A stretch of 64,000 nt of DNA from Roseomonas sp. KE0001 (lineage in GTDB: Bacteria > Pseudomonadota > Alphaproteobacteria > Acetobacterales > Acetobacteraceae): contig NZ_RCVQ01000006.1 of the NCBI RefSeq assembly GCF_016107285.1, positions 248,001 to 312,000 on the forward strand, given 5' to 3'. Numbering within the stretch: the first letter of the stretch is position 1; every line of letters begins with the position of its first letter. Positions 49,644-57,620 of the stretch are shown here, piece after piece. Position numbers and translations under genes: made by a program. The notes under the pieces were generated by a model. That model was not told where the DNA came from. It saw only the letters and a program-made list of their open reading frames with translations, and ran no database searches.

Positions 49644-50548
49644 TCCCCCTTCCTGCCGGGCAGGGCGATGCCGGCGAAGGTCTTGATCACCGCCGCGTCG
49701 TCCTCCTTGCCGAAGCCCGCGTTCGAGGCGTTGGCGAACATGGTGTAGGCGGTGCTGGCCAGCGGCAGCGGGAAGTTCAGCGACAGCGCCGTCTCGGTCA
49801 CCAGCCGGAGATCCTTGACGAAGATGTCGACCGCCGATTTCGGCGTGTAATCGCCATCCACCACATGCTTCATGCGGTTCTCGAACATCCAGCTGTTGCC
49901 GGCGGCGTTGGTGACCACCTCGTACATGGTGCCGAGCGGGATGCCGGCGCGGGCGGCCAGCGCCATGGCCTCCGCCCCGGCGGCGATATGCACGCCGGCG
50001 AGGAGCTGATGCACGATCTTGACCGTGGCGCCGAGGCCGATCTCCTCGCCGATCTCGTAGACCTTGCCCGCCACCGCATCGAGCACCGGGCGCAGCCGGT
50101 CGAACGCGGCGCGGGAGCCCGAGGCCATGACCGTCATCTCGCCGGCGGCGGCCCTGGCGGCGCCGCCCGAGACGGGCGCGTCGAGCGGCAGCAGGCCGCG
50201 CGCCTCGAGCCCGGCGGCGATCTCCTTCGCGTCGGCGGCGGAGATGGTGGCCGAGACCATGACGCCGGTGCCGGGGCGGAGCCGCGCGGCCAGGCCGTCC
50301 TCGCCGAAGAGCACGGCCTTGCACTGGGCGGCGTTGACCACCAGCAGGAGCACGGCGTCGAGTTCCTCCGCGAAGGGCAGGGCGTTCTCACCGGCCCCCG
50401 CCGCGCCGCCCTCGGTCAGGGCCGCACGGGCCGCGGGATTGAGATCGGCGCCATAGGTGCGAAGGCCGGCGCGCAGGCAGGATTGCGCGGCCCCCATGCC
50501 CATCGAGCCGAGCCCGACGACGCAGACCGTGTAGCTGTTGGCGATCAT
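49640..50548 (-). CDS. ltnD: L-threonate dehydrogenase (3-hydroxyisobutyrate dehydrogenase family)
   Basis: A 302-aa beta-hydroxyacid dehydrogenase. It has VCVVGLGSMGMGAAQSCLRAG (~8-28), GVMVSATISAADAKEIA (~94), LLPLDAPVSGGAARAAAGEMTVMASG (~118-143), the catalytic Lys region GATVKIVHQLLAGVHIAAGAEAMALA (Lys ~175) and KDLRLVTETA. It matches LtnD, which oxidises L-threonate to 2-oxo-tetronate. It is the first gene of the operon, with AGAGAGG 5 nt upstream and candidate operator dyads about 80-110 nt upstream. Confidence 0.9.
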   Translation of the reverse strand: MIANSYTVCVVGLGSMGMGAAQSCLRAGLRTYGADLNPAARAALTEGGAAGAGENALPFAEELDAVLLLVVNAAQCKAVLFGEDGLAARLRPGTGVMVSATISAADAKEIAAGLEARGLLPLDAPVSGGAARAAAGEMTVMASGSRAAFDRLRPVLDAVAGKVYEIGEEIGLGATVKIVHQLLAGVHIAAGAEAMALAARAGIPLGTMYEVVTNAAGNSWMFENRMKHVVDGDYTPKSAVDIFVKDLRLVTETALSLNFPLPLASTAYTMFANASNAGFGKEDDAAVIKTFAGIALPGRKGE

Positions 50549-50628
50549 CCCGGCCTCTCTGTGAAATTATGATGGCATCCGTGATCGGCGCCCTTCTAGG
50601 CTCTGGGCGCGCGACAAGGAAGATCAAA

Positions 50629-50660
50629 AAATCACACGATTTCCAGAGATTTCACGAAAA
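50629..50660 (-). promoter_or_regulatory. candidate DeoR-type operator dyads upstream of ltnD
   Basis: AAATC-acac-GATTT (50629-50642) and TTTC-ac-GAAA (50650-50659) are two small perfect inverted repeats side by side. A related GTGAAAT lies at 50561-50567 near the ltnD start. They are in the only AT-rich part of the gap before the tetronate operon. No convincing -35/-10 pair could be fixed. Confidence 0.35.
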
Positions 50661-50686
50661 GTCGCGTTCTGGCGCAGGCCGGGCAT

Positions 50687-50717
50687 GAAAAACCCCGGGA
50701 AGGCGTGCTTCCCGGGG
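50687..50717 (-). terminator. rho-independent terminator of glycine-zipper lipoprotein gene
   Basis: Read leftward, CCCCGGGAAG and CTTCCCGGGG (50717-50708 and 50702-50693) form a perfect 10-bp stem with a 5-nt loop, followed by five T residues (50692-50688). It is the clearest intrinsic terminator in the window and ends the gene at 50809-51075. Confidence 0.85.
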
Positions 50718-50773
50718 CGGACGGGCCAGGCGCAGGCGGCGGCCTGCAGCATTTGTTTTTGCCAGCATCTTCA

Positions 50774-50801
50774 CCCGATCAGGCAATTCCACCTGATCGG
50801 G
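50774..50801. repeat. perfect 10-bp inverted repeat after lipoprotein gene
   Basis: CCCGATCAGG (50774-50783) and CCTGATCGGG (50792-50801) are separated by 8 nt, just past the stop codon at 50809. There is no T-run on either side, so it may stabilise the mRNA end or bind a protein rather than terminate. Confidence 0.6.
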
Positions 50802-50808
50802 ATCTGCT

Positions 50809-51075
50809 CTATCGGCGCGAGCGCCCGTCGCGGTAGCCGTCGCGGTAGGAGCGCTGCTGCGACTGGTCGTACAGGTAGCCGGCACCGGCACCGGCACCGG
50901 CACCGAGCAGCGCGCCCCAGCCGGCATTGCCGCTGAAGGAGCCGATGACGCCGCCCAGCGCGGCGCCGCCGGCCGTGCCGCCGACGACGTTGCGGGTGGA
51001 CGGGTTCATGTCGGCGCAGGCGCCGAGCGAGAGGATGGCGGCCAGCGGCAGGGCGAGGCGCAGGGGTCGGATCAT
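50809..51075 (-). CDS. glycine-zipper outer-membrane lipoprotein
   Basis: An 88-aa protein with a lipoprotein leader ending LSLGAC (Cys ~20). A Gly/Ala-zipper segment follows (VVGGTAGGAALGGVIGSFSG, then GALLGAGAGAGAGYLYDQ, ~30-70) and a charged repeat tail YRDGYRDGRSRR. It resembles YMGG/SlyB-type 2TM glycine-zipper proteins of the outer membrane; role unknown. GAGGAGG lies ~10 nt upstream. The AGAGAG tract is coded by a 6-bp repeat (GGCACC on the + strand, 50881-50905). Confidence 0.78.
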   Translation of the reverse strand: MIRPLRLALPLAAILSLGACADMNPSTRNVVGGTAGGAALGGVIGSFSGNAGWGALLGAGAGAGAGYLYDQSQQRSYRDGYRDGRSRR

Positions 51076-51094
51076 GATGGCGTTCCTCCTCGTC

Positions 51095-51520
51095 TCAGCG
51101 GGCCGCGCCGCGCGCCGGGCGCGCCGGTGTCGGGCAGGGATAGGTGGCCTGGGCCCAGCGGAACAGGCCGTCCAGCGCCGGCTCCGCGGCGTGCTGCGGG
51201 TTCTGCCGCGCCCAGGCGGCGAAGCCGAGACCGGTCTGCGCCACGGTCGGCGCCGGGTCCGGCAGGCAGAAGAGGGGCGGGCGCCGACCGCCGGCCGGAT
51301 GAAGCGCCGTATGGTACTGGCCGGCCGCGGTCACATAGCCCTGGCAGTAGGCGATGGCTTCCAGCCGCAGCGGGCTGTTCGCCGGGGGGTCGCAGATGGC
51401 GGCGAGGTCGGCGACGGTGCGGACCTCGGTGACGGCGGAGGGGGTGGCGGTCTGGGCGATGGCCGGCACCGCCAGCGCCGAGGCGCCGATCAGGGCCATG
51501 GCCGTGAGCATAGTCCGCAT
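51095..51520 (-). CDS. secreted Rap1a/Tai-immunity-like small protein
   Basis: A 141-aa protein with a signal peptide (MLTAMALIGASALAVPAIAQ) and four Cys: ICDPP (~43), YCQGYVTAAGQYHTAL (~59), FCLPDPAPT (~85) and TYPCPTP (~128). This Cys pattern and the FCLP, NPQ and DGLFRWAQATYPC blocks fit the Rap1a/Tai family. Members include immunity proteins to type VI peptidoglycan amidases but also many orphans. No effector gene lies next to it. AAGGA lies ~10 nt before the ATG. Confidence 0.72.
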   Translation of the reverse strand: MRTMLTAMALIGASALAVPAIAQTATPSAVTEVRTVADLAAICDPPANSPLRLEAIAYCQGYVTAAGQYHTALHPAGGRRPPLFCLPDPAPTVAQTGLGFAAWARQNPQHAAEPALDGLFRWAQATYPCPTPARPARGAAR

Positions 51521-51673
51521 ATCGTGTCATCCTTGCGGTTGCGACGAACGTCCGGCCCCAGCCGCGCCCTTCCCGCTTCCACGGGGGCGGGGGCGGCCGG
51601 GCTTTCCATCACTGTCCGGCTGACGGTGGCGAAATTGGGGCGGAGCGCCACCGCGGGTCACAGTGGGCGGGAG

Positions 51674-52018
51674 TCATTCCGACTTGCGCTTGCGCGCCTT
51701 CTTCGGCGCCGCCTTCGCGCCGGACTTCTTGTCGGGAAGCTCCTCGAGCGTGGCGGAGCGCGCGGGGAGGGGTTCGTCTTCCGGGGCCTTCGGCTTGTCC
51801 TCGCGCTCGCCCGGCATGGTCACGGAAGGCGGGTCGCTGGCCGGGAAGGTGTCCGCCAGTTGCTGGTCCAGCTCGTCCGAGAGGGCCCGCGCCTGGCCCG
51901 TGACCTCGGTGCTGGCCTGATACCAGAAGGAGTCGGCCTGGCCCTCGGGACGTCCGGCTGCCTCCCAAAGCTCATAGGCCCGTTGTCGGATGCGGGCTTC
52001 CTGATCCTCGCCGCTCAT
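51674..52018 (-). CDS. DUF2934 domain protein
   Basis: A 114-aa soluble protein. Residues ~7-30 match DUF2934 (EARIRQRAYELWEAAGRPEG). The middle is acidic, and the C-terminus is a Lys/Arg/Ala-rich tail (KKSGAKAAPKKARKRKSE). The basic tail suggests nucleic-acid contact, but the function of the family is unknown. AAGGAG stands 7 nt before ATG 52018. The 143-bp gap to the Rap1a-like gene (51531-51673) shows nothing else. Confidence 0.8.
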   Translation of the reverse strand: MSGEDQEARIRQRAYELWEAAGRPEGQADSFWYQASTEVTGQARALSDELDQQLADTFPASDPPSVTMPGEREDKPKAPEDEPLPARSATLEELPDKKSGAKAAPKKARKRKSE

Positions 52019-52089
52019 GCGACTCTCCTTTATGGATCGCTGGTAACAAGGTTCGTCCAGCAGGGTTGCGGGATCAAGCGGCGGCCGGG

Positions 52090-52461
52090 TCAGAGTTCTC
52101 GCCCGATGAGGCGGTTGAGCGTGCGGCAGGCGGCGACCACGGCCATCAGCAGCAGGCCCTGGCGGATCAGCCCGCCCGGCGTCAGCCATTCGCCGCCGAT
52201 CTGCAACTGGCGTGGCAGGTACTGCAGATACTGCTGCAGCTCCGGCTCCAGGGTCAGGCCTCCCGCCAGCTGGAGCGCCAGCCACCAGATGCCGCCGGCC
52301 AGCAGCAGCAGCGGCGCCAGGAACTCCGCGAGCAGCTCGATGAAGGTCAGGGCGAAGCCGGCGAGGGCGCGCGCCAGGGTGGCCAGGCCGCGCAGGAGCG
52401 GGTTCGTCGCCGGTCGTTCATAAGGGCGGTCGAACATGGTGCGGGATTCGGTGCGGGACAT
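52090..52461 (-). CDS. small membrane protein, unknown function
   Basis: About 123 aa with two or three hydrophobic segments (LAGFALTFIELLAEFLAPLL, LLLAGGIWWLALQLAGGL, and LIRQGLLLMAVVAACRTL near the C-terminus). Arg residues precede the first helix. I do not recognise the family. The start is uncertain: ATG 52461 has GGAG 5 nt upstream, while ATG 52512, 52473 and 52437 are in frame. It lies in a group of small, probably envelope-related genes. Confidence 0.5.
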   Translation of the reverse strand: MSRTESRTMFDRPYERPATNPLLRGLATLARALAGFALTFIELLAEFLAPLLLLAGGIWWLALQLAGGLTLEPELQQYLQYLPRQLQIGGEWLTPGGLIRQGLLLMAVVAACRTLNRLIGREL

Positions 52462-52560
52462 TCTGCGCTCCATGCCGATGGCCAGGGGTGTGTCATCAGC
52501 GACTTTGGCCATTTCGGGTTGTGGCGTCAGGTAACGCTGACGTGAAGGCGGGAAGGGCCC

Positions 52561-52767
52561 TCAGGCGGCGATCTTCCCCAGCAGGCGGCGCGCCCGCAGG
52601 GCCAGGGCGCGGATGGTCTCGTCCGGCAGCATGTCCACGCCCGGCACCGTGTCGTAGTGCAGCTTCCGCTTGACGACATAGAGTCCACCGACGGCGGGGA
52701 CGATGGTGGCGGCATCATAGGCGAGAAGGGACAGCAGCATCAGAAGCCCCGCGCGAGGCGCCCTCAC
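52561..52767 (-). CDS. small hypothetical protein with one membrane segment
   Basis: 68 aa from GTG 52767, or 59 from ATG 52740. An Arg-containing N-terminus precedes one hydrophobic helix (LLMLLSLLAYDAATIVPAVG). A short soluble tail follows (YDTVPGVDMLPDETIRALAL, then LRARRLLGKIAA). No family recognised and no strong ribosome-binding site. Its reality rests on sensible composition and the neighbouring small membrane genes. The gap 52768-53012 shows nothing. Confidence 0.4.
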   Translation of the reverse strand: MRAPRAGLLMLLSLLAYDAATIVPAVGGLYVVKRKLHYDTVPGVDMLPDETIRALALRARRLLGKIAA

Positions 52768-53012
52768 GGACCGGCGGTGCCCTGGCGCGGCGGCGGGCTG
52801 TCAAGTCGGCTTTCCTCAAGGCAGTGCATCACGCAGGCCATGTCCTTTCGCCTGTCCCGGGGCATGGACGGCATTGTATTCCCTGCGGACGGCCGGGCGG
52901 ATGATTTCTTCGCTCCGCGCTCGGGAAGCTCAATGACGAGCTCAGGCTTTGTGATGTGGCCGAGGCTGAAAATTGCCCTTCATGGTGAGGGGATTGGCAG
53001 TAGGATAGCGCA

Positions 53013-53270
53013 ATGGTTGCATTGTGGAACGGATGGCCTGACTCTCCGGAGCGGAGCGACTGGCACTGGATCGAGGACGGGGATGGCCTGCGCCCCCTCC
53101 TCTGGCGCGGCCAGGACTGGCCGGAGCCCGCGGACCGCATGAGCTGGCGGGACGGCTTTGCCATGCTGCTGCCCGAGGATCTGCGCCATGGCACCTACCA
53201 CGGCCGCCTCATCATGCCGCCCACCGTGGCGGCGAAGTTCCGGCTCAATGTCATGCTGGCCGTGGCCTGA
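53013..53270 (+). CDS. 85-aa hypothetical protein, Trp-rich
   Basis: The protein has five Trp in its first ~50 residues (LWNGWPDSPERSDWHWIEDG, LLWRGQDWPEPADRMSWRDG) and ends IMPPTVAAKFRLNVMLAVA. No leader or membrane helix. TAGGA lies about 8 nt before the ATG. I do not recognise the family. The unusual composition argues for a real soluble protein rather than a frame shadow. Confidence 0.55.
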   Translation: MVALWNGWPDSPERSDWHWIEDGDGLRPLLWRGQDWPEPADRMSWRDGFAMLLPEDLRHGTYHGRLIMPPTVAAKFRLNVMLAVA

Positions 53271-53297
53271 GGGCCGGCTGACGACCGGCCGCCAATG

Positions 53298-53317
53298 CCC
53301 CCGGCCCGCGCCGGGGG
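53298..53317. terminator. GC hairpin between convergent genes
   Basis: CCCCCGG (53298-53304) and CCGGGGG (53311-53317) pair around CCCGCG, in the 81-bp gap where the 85-aa gene and the aldo/keto reductase gene converge. There is no U-tract. Confidence 0.4.
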
Positions 53318-53351
53318 TCCGCCGGCCGTGCCGGTGCCCGCCGCCCGCGAC

Positions 53352-54356
53352 TCAGCCCGGCGCCCGCGCGAAGCCGGCGGAGATGTCGGCCACGCGGCGC
53401 AGGGCCCCCTCCGGAAGCGGTCCCTTCAGCACGGCGGCGAGGGCTCCCTCGAATTCCTCCAGGCTGGCCATGCCGACCAGGATGGTCTCCAGCCCGGGCT
53501 GGGCCACGGCGAAGCGGATGGCGGCCTCCGGCAGGGAGGCGGCGAAGCCCTCGGTGACCAGGGGCATCAACTCCGCAGCCCGGGCGAGATCGGCCTCGTA
53601 GGATTCGCCGGAGCCCATCGGCGCGGGCGCCGGGCTGGCGACCGGATGGCGCGCGGCGGACCCGCTCAGCGCCCCACCCGCCAGGACGCGGATGCCGACG
53701 GCACCCATCCGCCGCGCCCGCATGCGGTCGAGCAGCCGCCCGTAATCCTGCGCCGGATAGCCGGCCGGAAGCGCGTGGCCGGCCGAGGGGTTCAGCATGT
53801 TGTAGATCACCTGGGCGCCGCCGAAGAAGCCGGCCTCGATCACCTGGTGCAGGGCGGCGGTCTCGCCGACGGCGGTCATCGCCGGCACCCGGATCCTGCC
53901 CGCCTCCTGGAGCGCGCGGAAGGCCGGCACGACCTCCTCCAGCACCTGGCGCACGCTCAGATTCTCCCCGCCGCCTTCCAGGGTGATCTCGTTGTGCAGG
54001 TAGAAGATGTCCGCATGGTCGCGCCGCAGCCGCCTGAGGCTGCCCTCGAGGGAGGCGGCGACGGCGCTGCCGATGGCGCCGAACTCCGCCGAGCGCAGGC
54101 GGACCTTGGTGCCGACCAGCGCCGACCCCGCCTTCAGCCGGTGCAGGGCGGCGCCGAGGTTCTCCTCCGAGGCGCCGTCGCCGTATTGCACGGCGGTGTC
54201 GAAATAGGTGATGCCGGCCTCGAGCGCCCGGGCGACGGCGCGTTCCCGGTCGGCCGCGGCGCCGCGCACCATGAGGCCGCCGACGCCGCCGCAGCCGAAG
54301 CCCAGGCGGGAGACCGGCAGGCTTTCCGGTCCGAAAGGACGTGTGCCGATACGCAT
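53352..54356 (-). CDS. aldo/keto reductase
   Basis: A 334-aa TIM-barrel oxidoreductase. It shows LGFGCGGVGGLMVRG (~17-31), catalytic Asp and Tyr in ITYFDTAVQYGDGASEENLGAAL (~49-71), Lys in LVGTKVRLRS, the DIFYLHNE block (His ~120) replacing the usual DLLQIHWP, and a C-terminal VGMASLEEFEGAL cofactor loop. It resembles L-galactose/pyridoxal-type AKRs using NAD(P)H; substrate unknown. GGGAGG stands 8 nt before ATG 54356. Confidence 0.87.
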   Translation of the reverse strand: MRIGTRPFGPESLPVSRLGFGCGGVGGLMVRGAAADRERAVARALEAGITYFDTAVQYGDGASEENLGAALHRLKAGSALVGTKVRLRSAEFGAIGSAVAASLEGSLRRLRRDHADIFYLHNEITLEGGGENLSVRQVLEEVVPAFRALQEAGRIRVPAMTAVGETAALHQVIEAGFFGGAQVIYNMLNPSAGHALPAGYPAQDYGRLLDRMRARRMGAVGIRVLAGGALSGSAARHPVASPAPAPMGSGESYEADLARAAELMPLVTEGFAASLPEAAIRFAVAQPGLETILVGMASLEEFEGALAAVLKGPLPEGALRRVADISAGFARAPG

Positions 54357-54468
54357 CGTGAAACCTCCCCGGGCGCGCGGCTCGTCATGGCCGCCGTCGC
54401 GGAGGGCATGGTGCCGCCATGCGACGGCCGGCGCCAGGGGCGAGGCGGGGCCCTTCCCGGCCACCGCG

Positions 54469-55425
54469 TCAGCCCGTCCAGCTCAGCCGGATGGCGCGCG
54501 CCACCTCCTCCACGAACAGGCGCGTCTTGGCCGGCACCATGCGGCCGGGCGGCAGGACGGCGTGGACACCGCCGCCCTCGGGGCCGCTCCAGCCCGGCAG
54601 GACCTCCACCAGCTGGCCGGCCTTCAGCGCCGGCCCCGCCAGCCAACTGGCGATGAAGGCGATGCCGGCGCCCCTGATGGCCGCTGTCAGAAGGGCCTCG
54701 GAATAGTCCGCCGTGAGGCTGTAGGGCGGACGCACGGTCTGCCGCCGCCGGTCCTTCACCAGCACCCAGTCGGGCCATGCGGCGTGGCCGGTGAAACCGA
54801 GGCAGGCATGACGGACCAGCTCGGCCGGTACCCGCGGCGCGCCACGGCCGGCGAGATAATCCGGTGCCGCGACGAGGATGGTCCGGTAGGAGGCCAGGTG
54901 CCGCACGGTCAGGGAACTGTCGCGCTGCGGCGTGGCGACGACGCGGATTGCCACGTCGAAGCCCTCGGCGATGATGTCGACCAGGTGGTTGGAGAAGCGG
55001 GCCTCGATGCGGATCTGCGGATGCCGCCTCAGGAAGCCCGGAAGCAGCGGGGCGATCCAGTGCTGCCCGAAGGTCACCGGCAGCGCGACGCGGACGGTGC
55101 CCCGCGGGCTCGCGGCGTGGTCGCTGGCCTCCCGGTTGGCGTCGGCCATTTCGTCGAGCAGGCTCTGCACACGGCGGCAATAGGTCGCCCCGGCCTCGGT
55201 CAGGCTGACGCGCCGCGTGGTCCTGGAGAGCAGCCGGACCCCGAGCCGCCGCTCAAGCTGGCTGACCCGGCGGGAGAGGACGGAGGCGTCGCGGGCCAGC
55301 AGGCCGGCCGCCGCGGTGAAGCTTCCGGCCTCGGCGACGGCGACGAAGGCGGCCAGCTCCTCGAGCCGTCCGGGCTCGAGCAATTCCTGCGGGATCTGCA
55401 CGAATGATTTGCGTACCGGCCACAT
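54469..55425 (-). CDS. LysR-type regulator
   Basis: A 318-aa LysR protein. Its N-terminal HTH (~20-80) includes GSFTAAAGLLARDASVLSRR and RRLGVRLLSRTTRRVSLTEAG. The substrate domain starts at ~108 (GTVRVALPVTFGQHWIAPLL). It is divergent from the quinone oxidoreductase gene across a 55-bp gap and likely controls it. It also precedes the aldo/keto reductase gene on the same strand. GGGGAG lies 5 nt before ATG 55425. Confidence 0.88.
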   Translation of the reverse strand: MWPVRKSFVQIPQELLEPGRLEELAAFVAVAEAGSFTAAAGLLARDASVLSRRVSQLERRLGVRLLSRTTRRVSLTEAGATYCRRVQSLLDEMADANREASDHAASPRGTVRVALPVTFGQHWIAPLLPGFLRRHPQIRIEARFSNHLVDIIAEGFDVAIRVVATPQRDSSLTVRHLASYRTILVAAPDYLAGRGAPRVPAELVRHACLGFTGHAAWPDWVLVKDRRRQTVRPPYSLTADYSEALLTAAIRGAGIAFIASWLAGPALKAGQLVEVLPGWSGPEGGGVHAVLPPGRMVPAKTRLFVEEVARAIRLSWTG

Positions 55426-55480
55426 TATCTCCCCTGTCGCATAGCCTACCCTGCGCGGCCAGGACAACAGGAGGCCCTGC

Positions 55481-56485
55481 ATGGCCTCGGGCCGGGAGGC
55501 GGAGATGGTGAGATGTCGTCGCGTCGAAATCAGGGCGTTCGGACCGCCCGAGGTCATGACGATCGTCGAGGAGGATCTGGCCCCCCCGGCGGCGGGCGAG
55601 GCGCGGCTGAGGCACAGCGCCATCGGCTTCAACTTCATCGACATCTATCAGCGCAGAGGCATCCGTAAACTCCCCCTGCCGACGGGCCTGGGCTTCGAGG
55701 CGGCCGGCGTTGTCGAGGCGGTCGGCCCCGGCGTGTCCGGGATCGGGCCGGACGACCGGGTCGCCTACATGAACGCCGGGGTCGGCGCCTATGCCGATCG
55801 CCGGAACGTCCCGGCGGCGAAGCTCGTGAAGTTGCCGGAGGCAGTGGGGGACGAGGCGGCGGCCACGCTGCTCTTCAAGGGGATGACGGCGCAGTACCTG
55901 CTCCGCGCCACCCACGCCGTCGCGCCGGGTGACCTGCTGCTGGTGCATTCGGCGGCGGGCGGCGTCGGCCAGATCCTGACCCGTTGGGCGACTGCCCTGG
56001 GCGCGACCGTCATCGGCACGACTGGATCGCCGCACAAGACGCCGGCCGCCCTGGCGGCCGGCTGCGCGGCGGTGATCGACCTGAACGACCCGGACTGGCC
56101 GCGAGCCTTCCTGGTGGCGACGGGCGGCCGGAAGGCGCGCGTCGTCTATGACGCGGTGGGCCAGGACACGCTGCTGAAGTCGCTGGACTGCGCCGCGCCC
56201 TTCGGGCTGGTGGTTAGCTACGGCAACGCCTCGGGGCCGGCGCCCGCCATCGATCCGGAACTGCTGGGCCAGAAGGGCGGGCTGTACCTGACACGCCCCT
56301 CGGTCTTCCCGCACAATGCCGAGGAGGGGGCCTTGCGGGCGCATGCGGCCGATCTCTTCGACGCGATCGTGAAGGGGCACGTGAAGGTGGATGTCGGCCA
56401 ACGCTTCCCGCTCGACCGGATCGTGGACGTGCATCGTGCGGCGGAGGAGCGCCGTGCCGAGGGGGCGATCCTCATCACGCCCTGA
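55481..56485 (+). CDS. NADPH:quinone oxidoreductase (zinc-independent MDR)
   Basis: A 334-aa medium-chain reductase. It has FNFIDIYQRRGIRKLPLPTGLGFEAAGVV (~50-78), a Gly-rich NADPH motif LLVHSAAGGVGQILTRWA (~152-169) and VVYDAVGQDTLLKSLDC. No structural or catalytic zinc ligands are seen. It is typical of Qor enzymes that reduce quinones or enones. AGGAGG stands 8 nt before ATG 55481; ATG 55505 also has a fair site. Probably regulated by the divergent LysR gene. Confidence 0.88.
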   Translation: MASGREAEMVRCRRVEIRAFGPPEVMTIVEEDLAPPAAGEARLRHSAIGFNFIDIYQRRGIRKLPLPTGLGFEAAGVVEAVGPGVSGIGPDDRVAYMNAGVGAYADRRNVPAAKLVKLPEAVGDEAAATLLFKGMTAQYLLRATHAVAPGDLLLVHSAAGGVGQILTRWATALGATVIGTTGSPHKTPAALAAGCAAVIDLNDPDWPRAFLVATGGRKARVVYDAVGQDTLLKSLDCAAPFGLVVSYGNASGPAPAIDPELLGQKGGLYLTRPSVFPHNAEEGALRAHAADLFDAIVKGHVKVDVGQRFPLDRIVDVHRAAEERRAEGAILITP

Positions 56486-56650
56486 CGGCGCCGCCTCCGG
56501 CGCGCCCGCGCCGGAGGCGGCGATCCGGTCCCGTTGCTGTCGCGGATCTGGCGGGATCTCCGGAAACCGGCCTTTCGCGGAGCCCGGGAACTGGATGTTC
56601 CTTCCGGGCCGGAAACCGGGCATCGTCCAGCCCGTTGGAGGTCCCGCAGC

Positions 56651-57274
56651 ATGTATGTCCCGCCCGCCTTCCGCGAGGATGATCTCGCCGCCCTGCATGG
56701 AACGATCCGGGAAGCCCGCCTGGCGACCCTCGTGACCGCCACCTCCGAGGGCCTGGCCGCCACGCCGCTGCCGCTGTTCCTGGTGCCAGGGGAAGGCCCT
56801 CACGGCACGCTCTACGGCCATCTGGCGCGTGCGAACCCGCAATGGAAGCTGCCGCCGGCGGGGGAGGCGATGGCGGTGTTCATGGGGCCGGACGCCTATG
56901 TCAGCCCGTCCTGGTATGCCTCCAAGCGGGAGCATGGGAAGGTCGTGCCGACCTGGAACTACGTCGCCGTCCATGCCTATGGCCCGGCCGAGTTCTTCGA
57001 GGATGCGGAGCGCCTGCTCGAGGTCGTCACCCGCCTGACGGAGCAGCGGGAGGCAGGCCGGGCCGAGCCCTGGGCCGTCAGCGACGCGCCGTACGCCTTC
57101 ATCCGCGCCCAGCTCCGGGGGATCGTCGGCCTGCGGCTGCCGATCGCGCGGCTGGAGGGCAAGCGGAAGATGAGCCAGAACCGGAGCGCCGAGGACCGGG
57201 CGGGCGTCGCCGCCGGCCTCCTGGCGAGCGAGCAGGCCGCCGACCGCGCGGCCGGGGCGCTGATCCCCCGCTGA
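56651..57274 (+). CDS. FMN-binding negative transcriptional regulator (PaiB family)
   Basis: A 207-aa split-barrel protein. It starts MYVPPAFREDDLAALHGTIRE and has LYGHLARANPQW (~54-65), YVSPSWYASKREHGKVVPTWNYVAVHAYG (~82-110), and LRGIVGLRLPIARLEGKRKMSQNRS (~155-179). These are PaiB signatures. PaiB homologues bind FMN or haem-like ligands and have been linked to repression of protease and sporulation genes in Bacillus; the role here is unknown. GGAGG lies 9 nt before the ATG. No paiA partner is present. Confidence 0.87.
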   Translation: MYVPPAFREDDLAALHGTIREARLATLVTATSEGLAATPLPLFLVPGEGPHGTLYGHLARANPQWKLPPAGEAMAVFMGPDAYVSPSWYASKREHGKVVPTWNYVAVHAYGPAEFFEDAERLLEVVTRLTEQREAGRAEPWAVSDAPYAFIRAQLRGIVGLRLPIARLEGKRKMSQNRSAEDRAGVAAGLLASEQAADRAAGALIPR

Positions 57275-57620
57275 ACGGAGGGGCGCCTCACCGGAGAGGC
57301 AGGGGAACAGAGGCGGCGCCTGCCAGGCGGGTGGAATCTGCACCTTGCGCACGTCCGCTTCCATCGGGACGGTGCATTCAGGTTTGTTTCACGAAAGAGC
57401 AACGCCAACACATTTTATTTAGGTTATTCTGATTTCGAATTGTTCACACCTCGAACTCCTGTGGCTAAGCTTCCGCAGCCGATGGTATCGCGGCGTCGCA
57501 TCGCCGGCTCCGGAGCGTGCCGGCAGAGGCGCCTGTTCCCTTGGAGGACGGCCGGCCTGGCCGGTGCCGGCCGACGGAATCGCTGTGCCCTTGTGGCATT
57601 TGCAACGGAGGCGCCTCGGG
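57275..57620. other. 346-bp gene-free region with AT-rich core
   Basis: Between the PaiB-like gene and the RND adaptor gene. The segment 57370-57450 is strikingly AT-rich for this genome (runs such as CATTTTATTTAGG and TTATTCTGATTTCG) and is probably the promoter and operator region of the efflux operon, though no clear -35/-10 pair stands out. The rest is GC-rich with small palindromes (GGCCGGCCTGGCCGG). No coding potential was recognised. Confidence 0.5.

Noticed and set aside
50774-50801. 10-bp inverted repeat considered as a terminator
   Set aside because: No T-run on either strand; the true intrinsic terminator with T5 is at 50687-50717.
50881-50905. 6-bp GGCACC repeats considered as a CRISPR-like or regulatory array
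   Set aside because: It is coding sequence for the Ala-Gly zipper of the lipoprotein, with no spacers.
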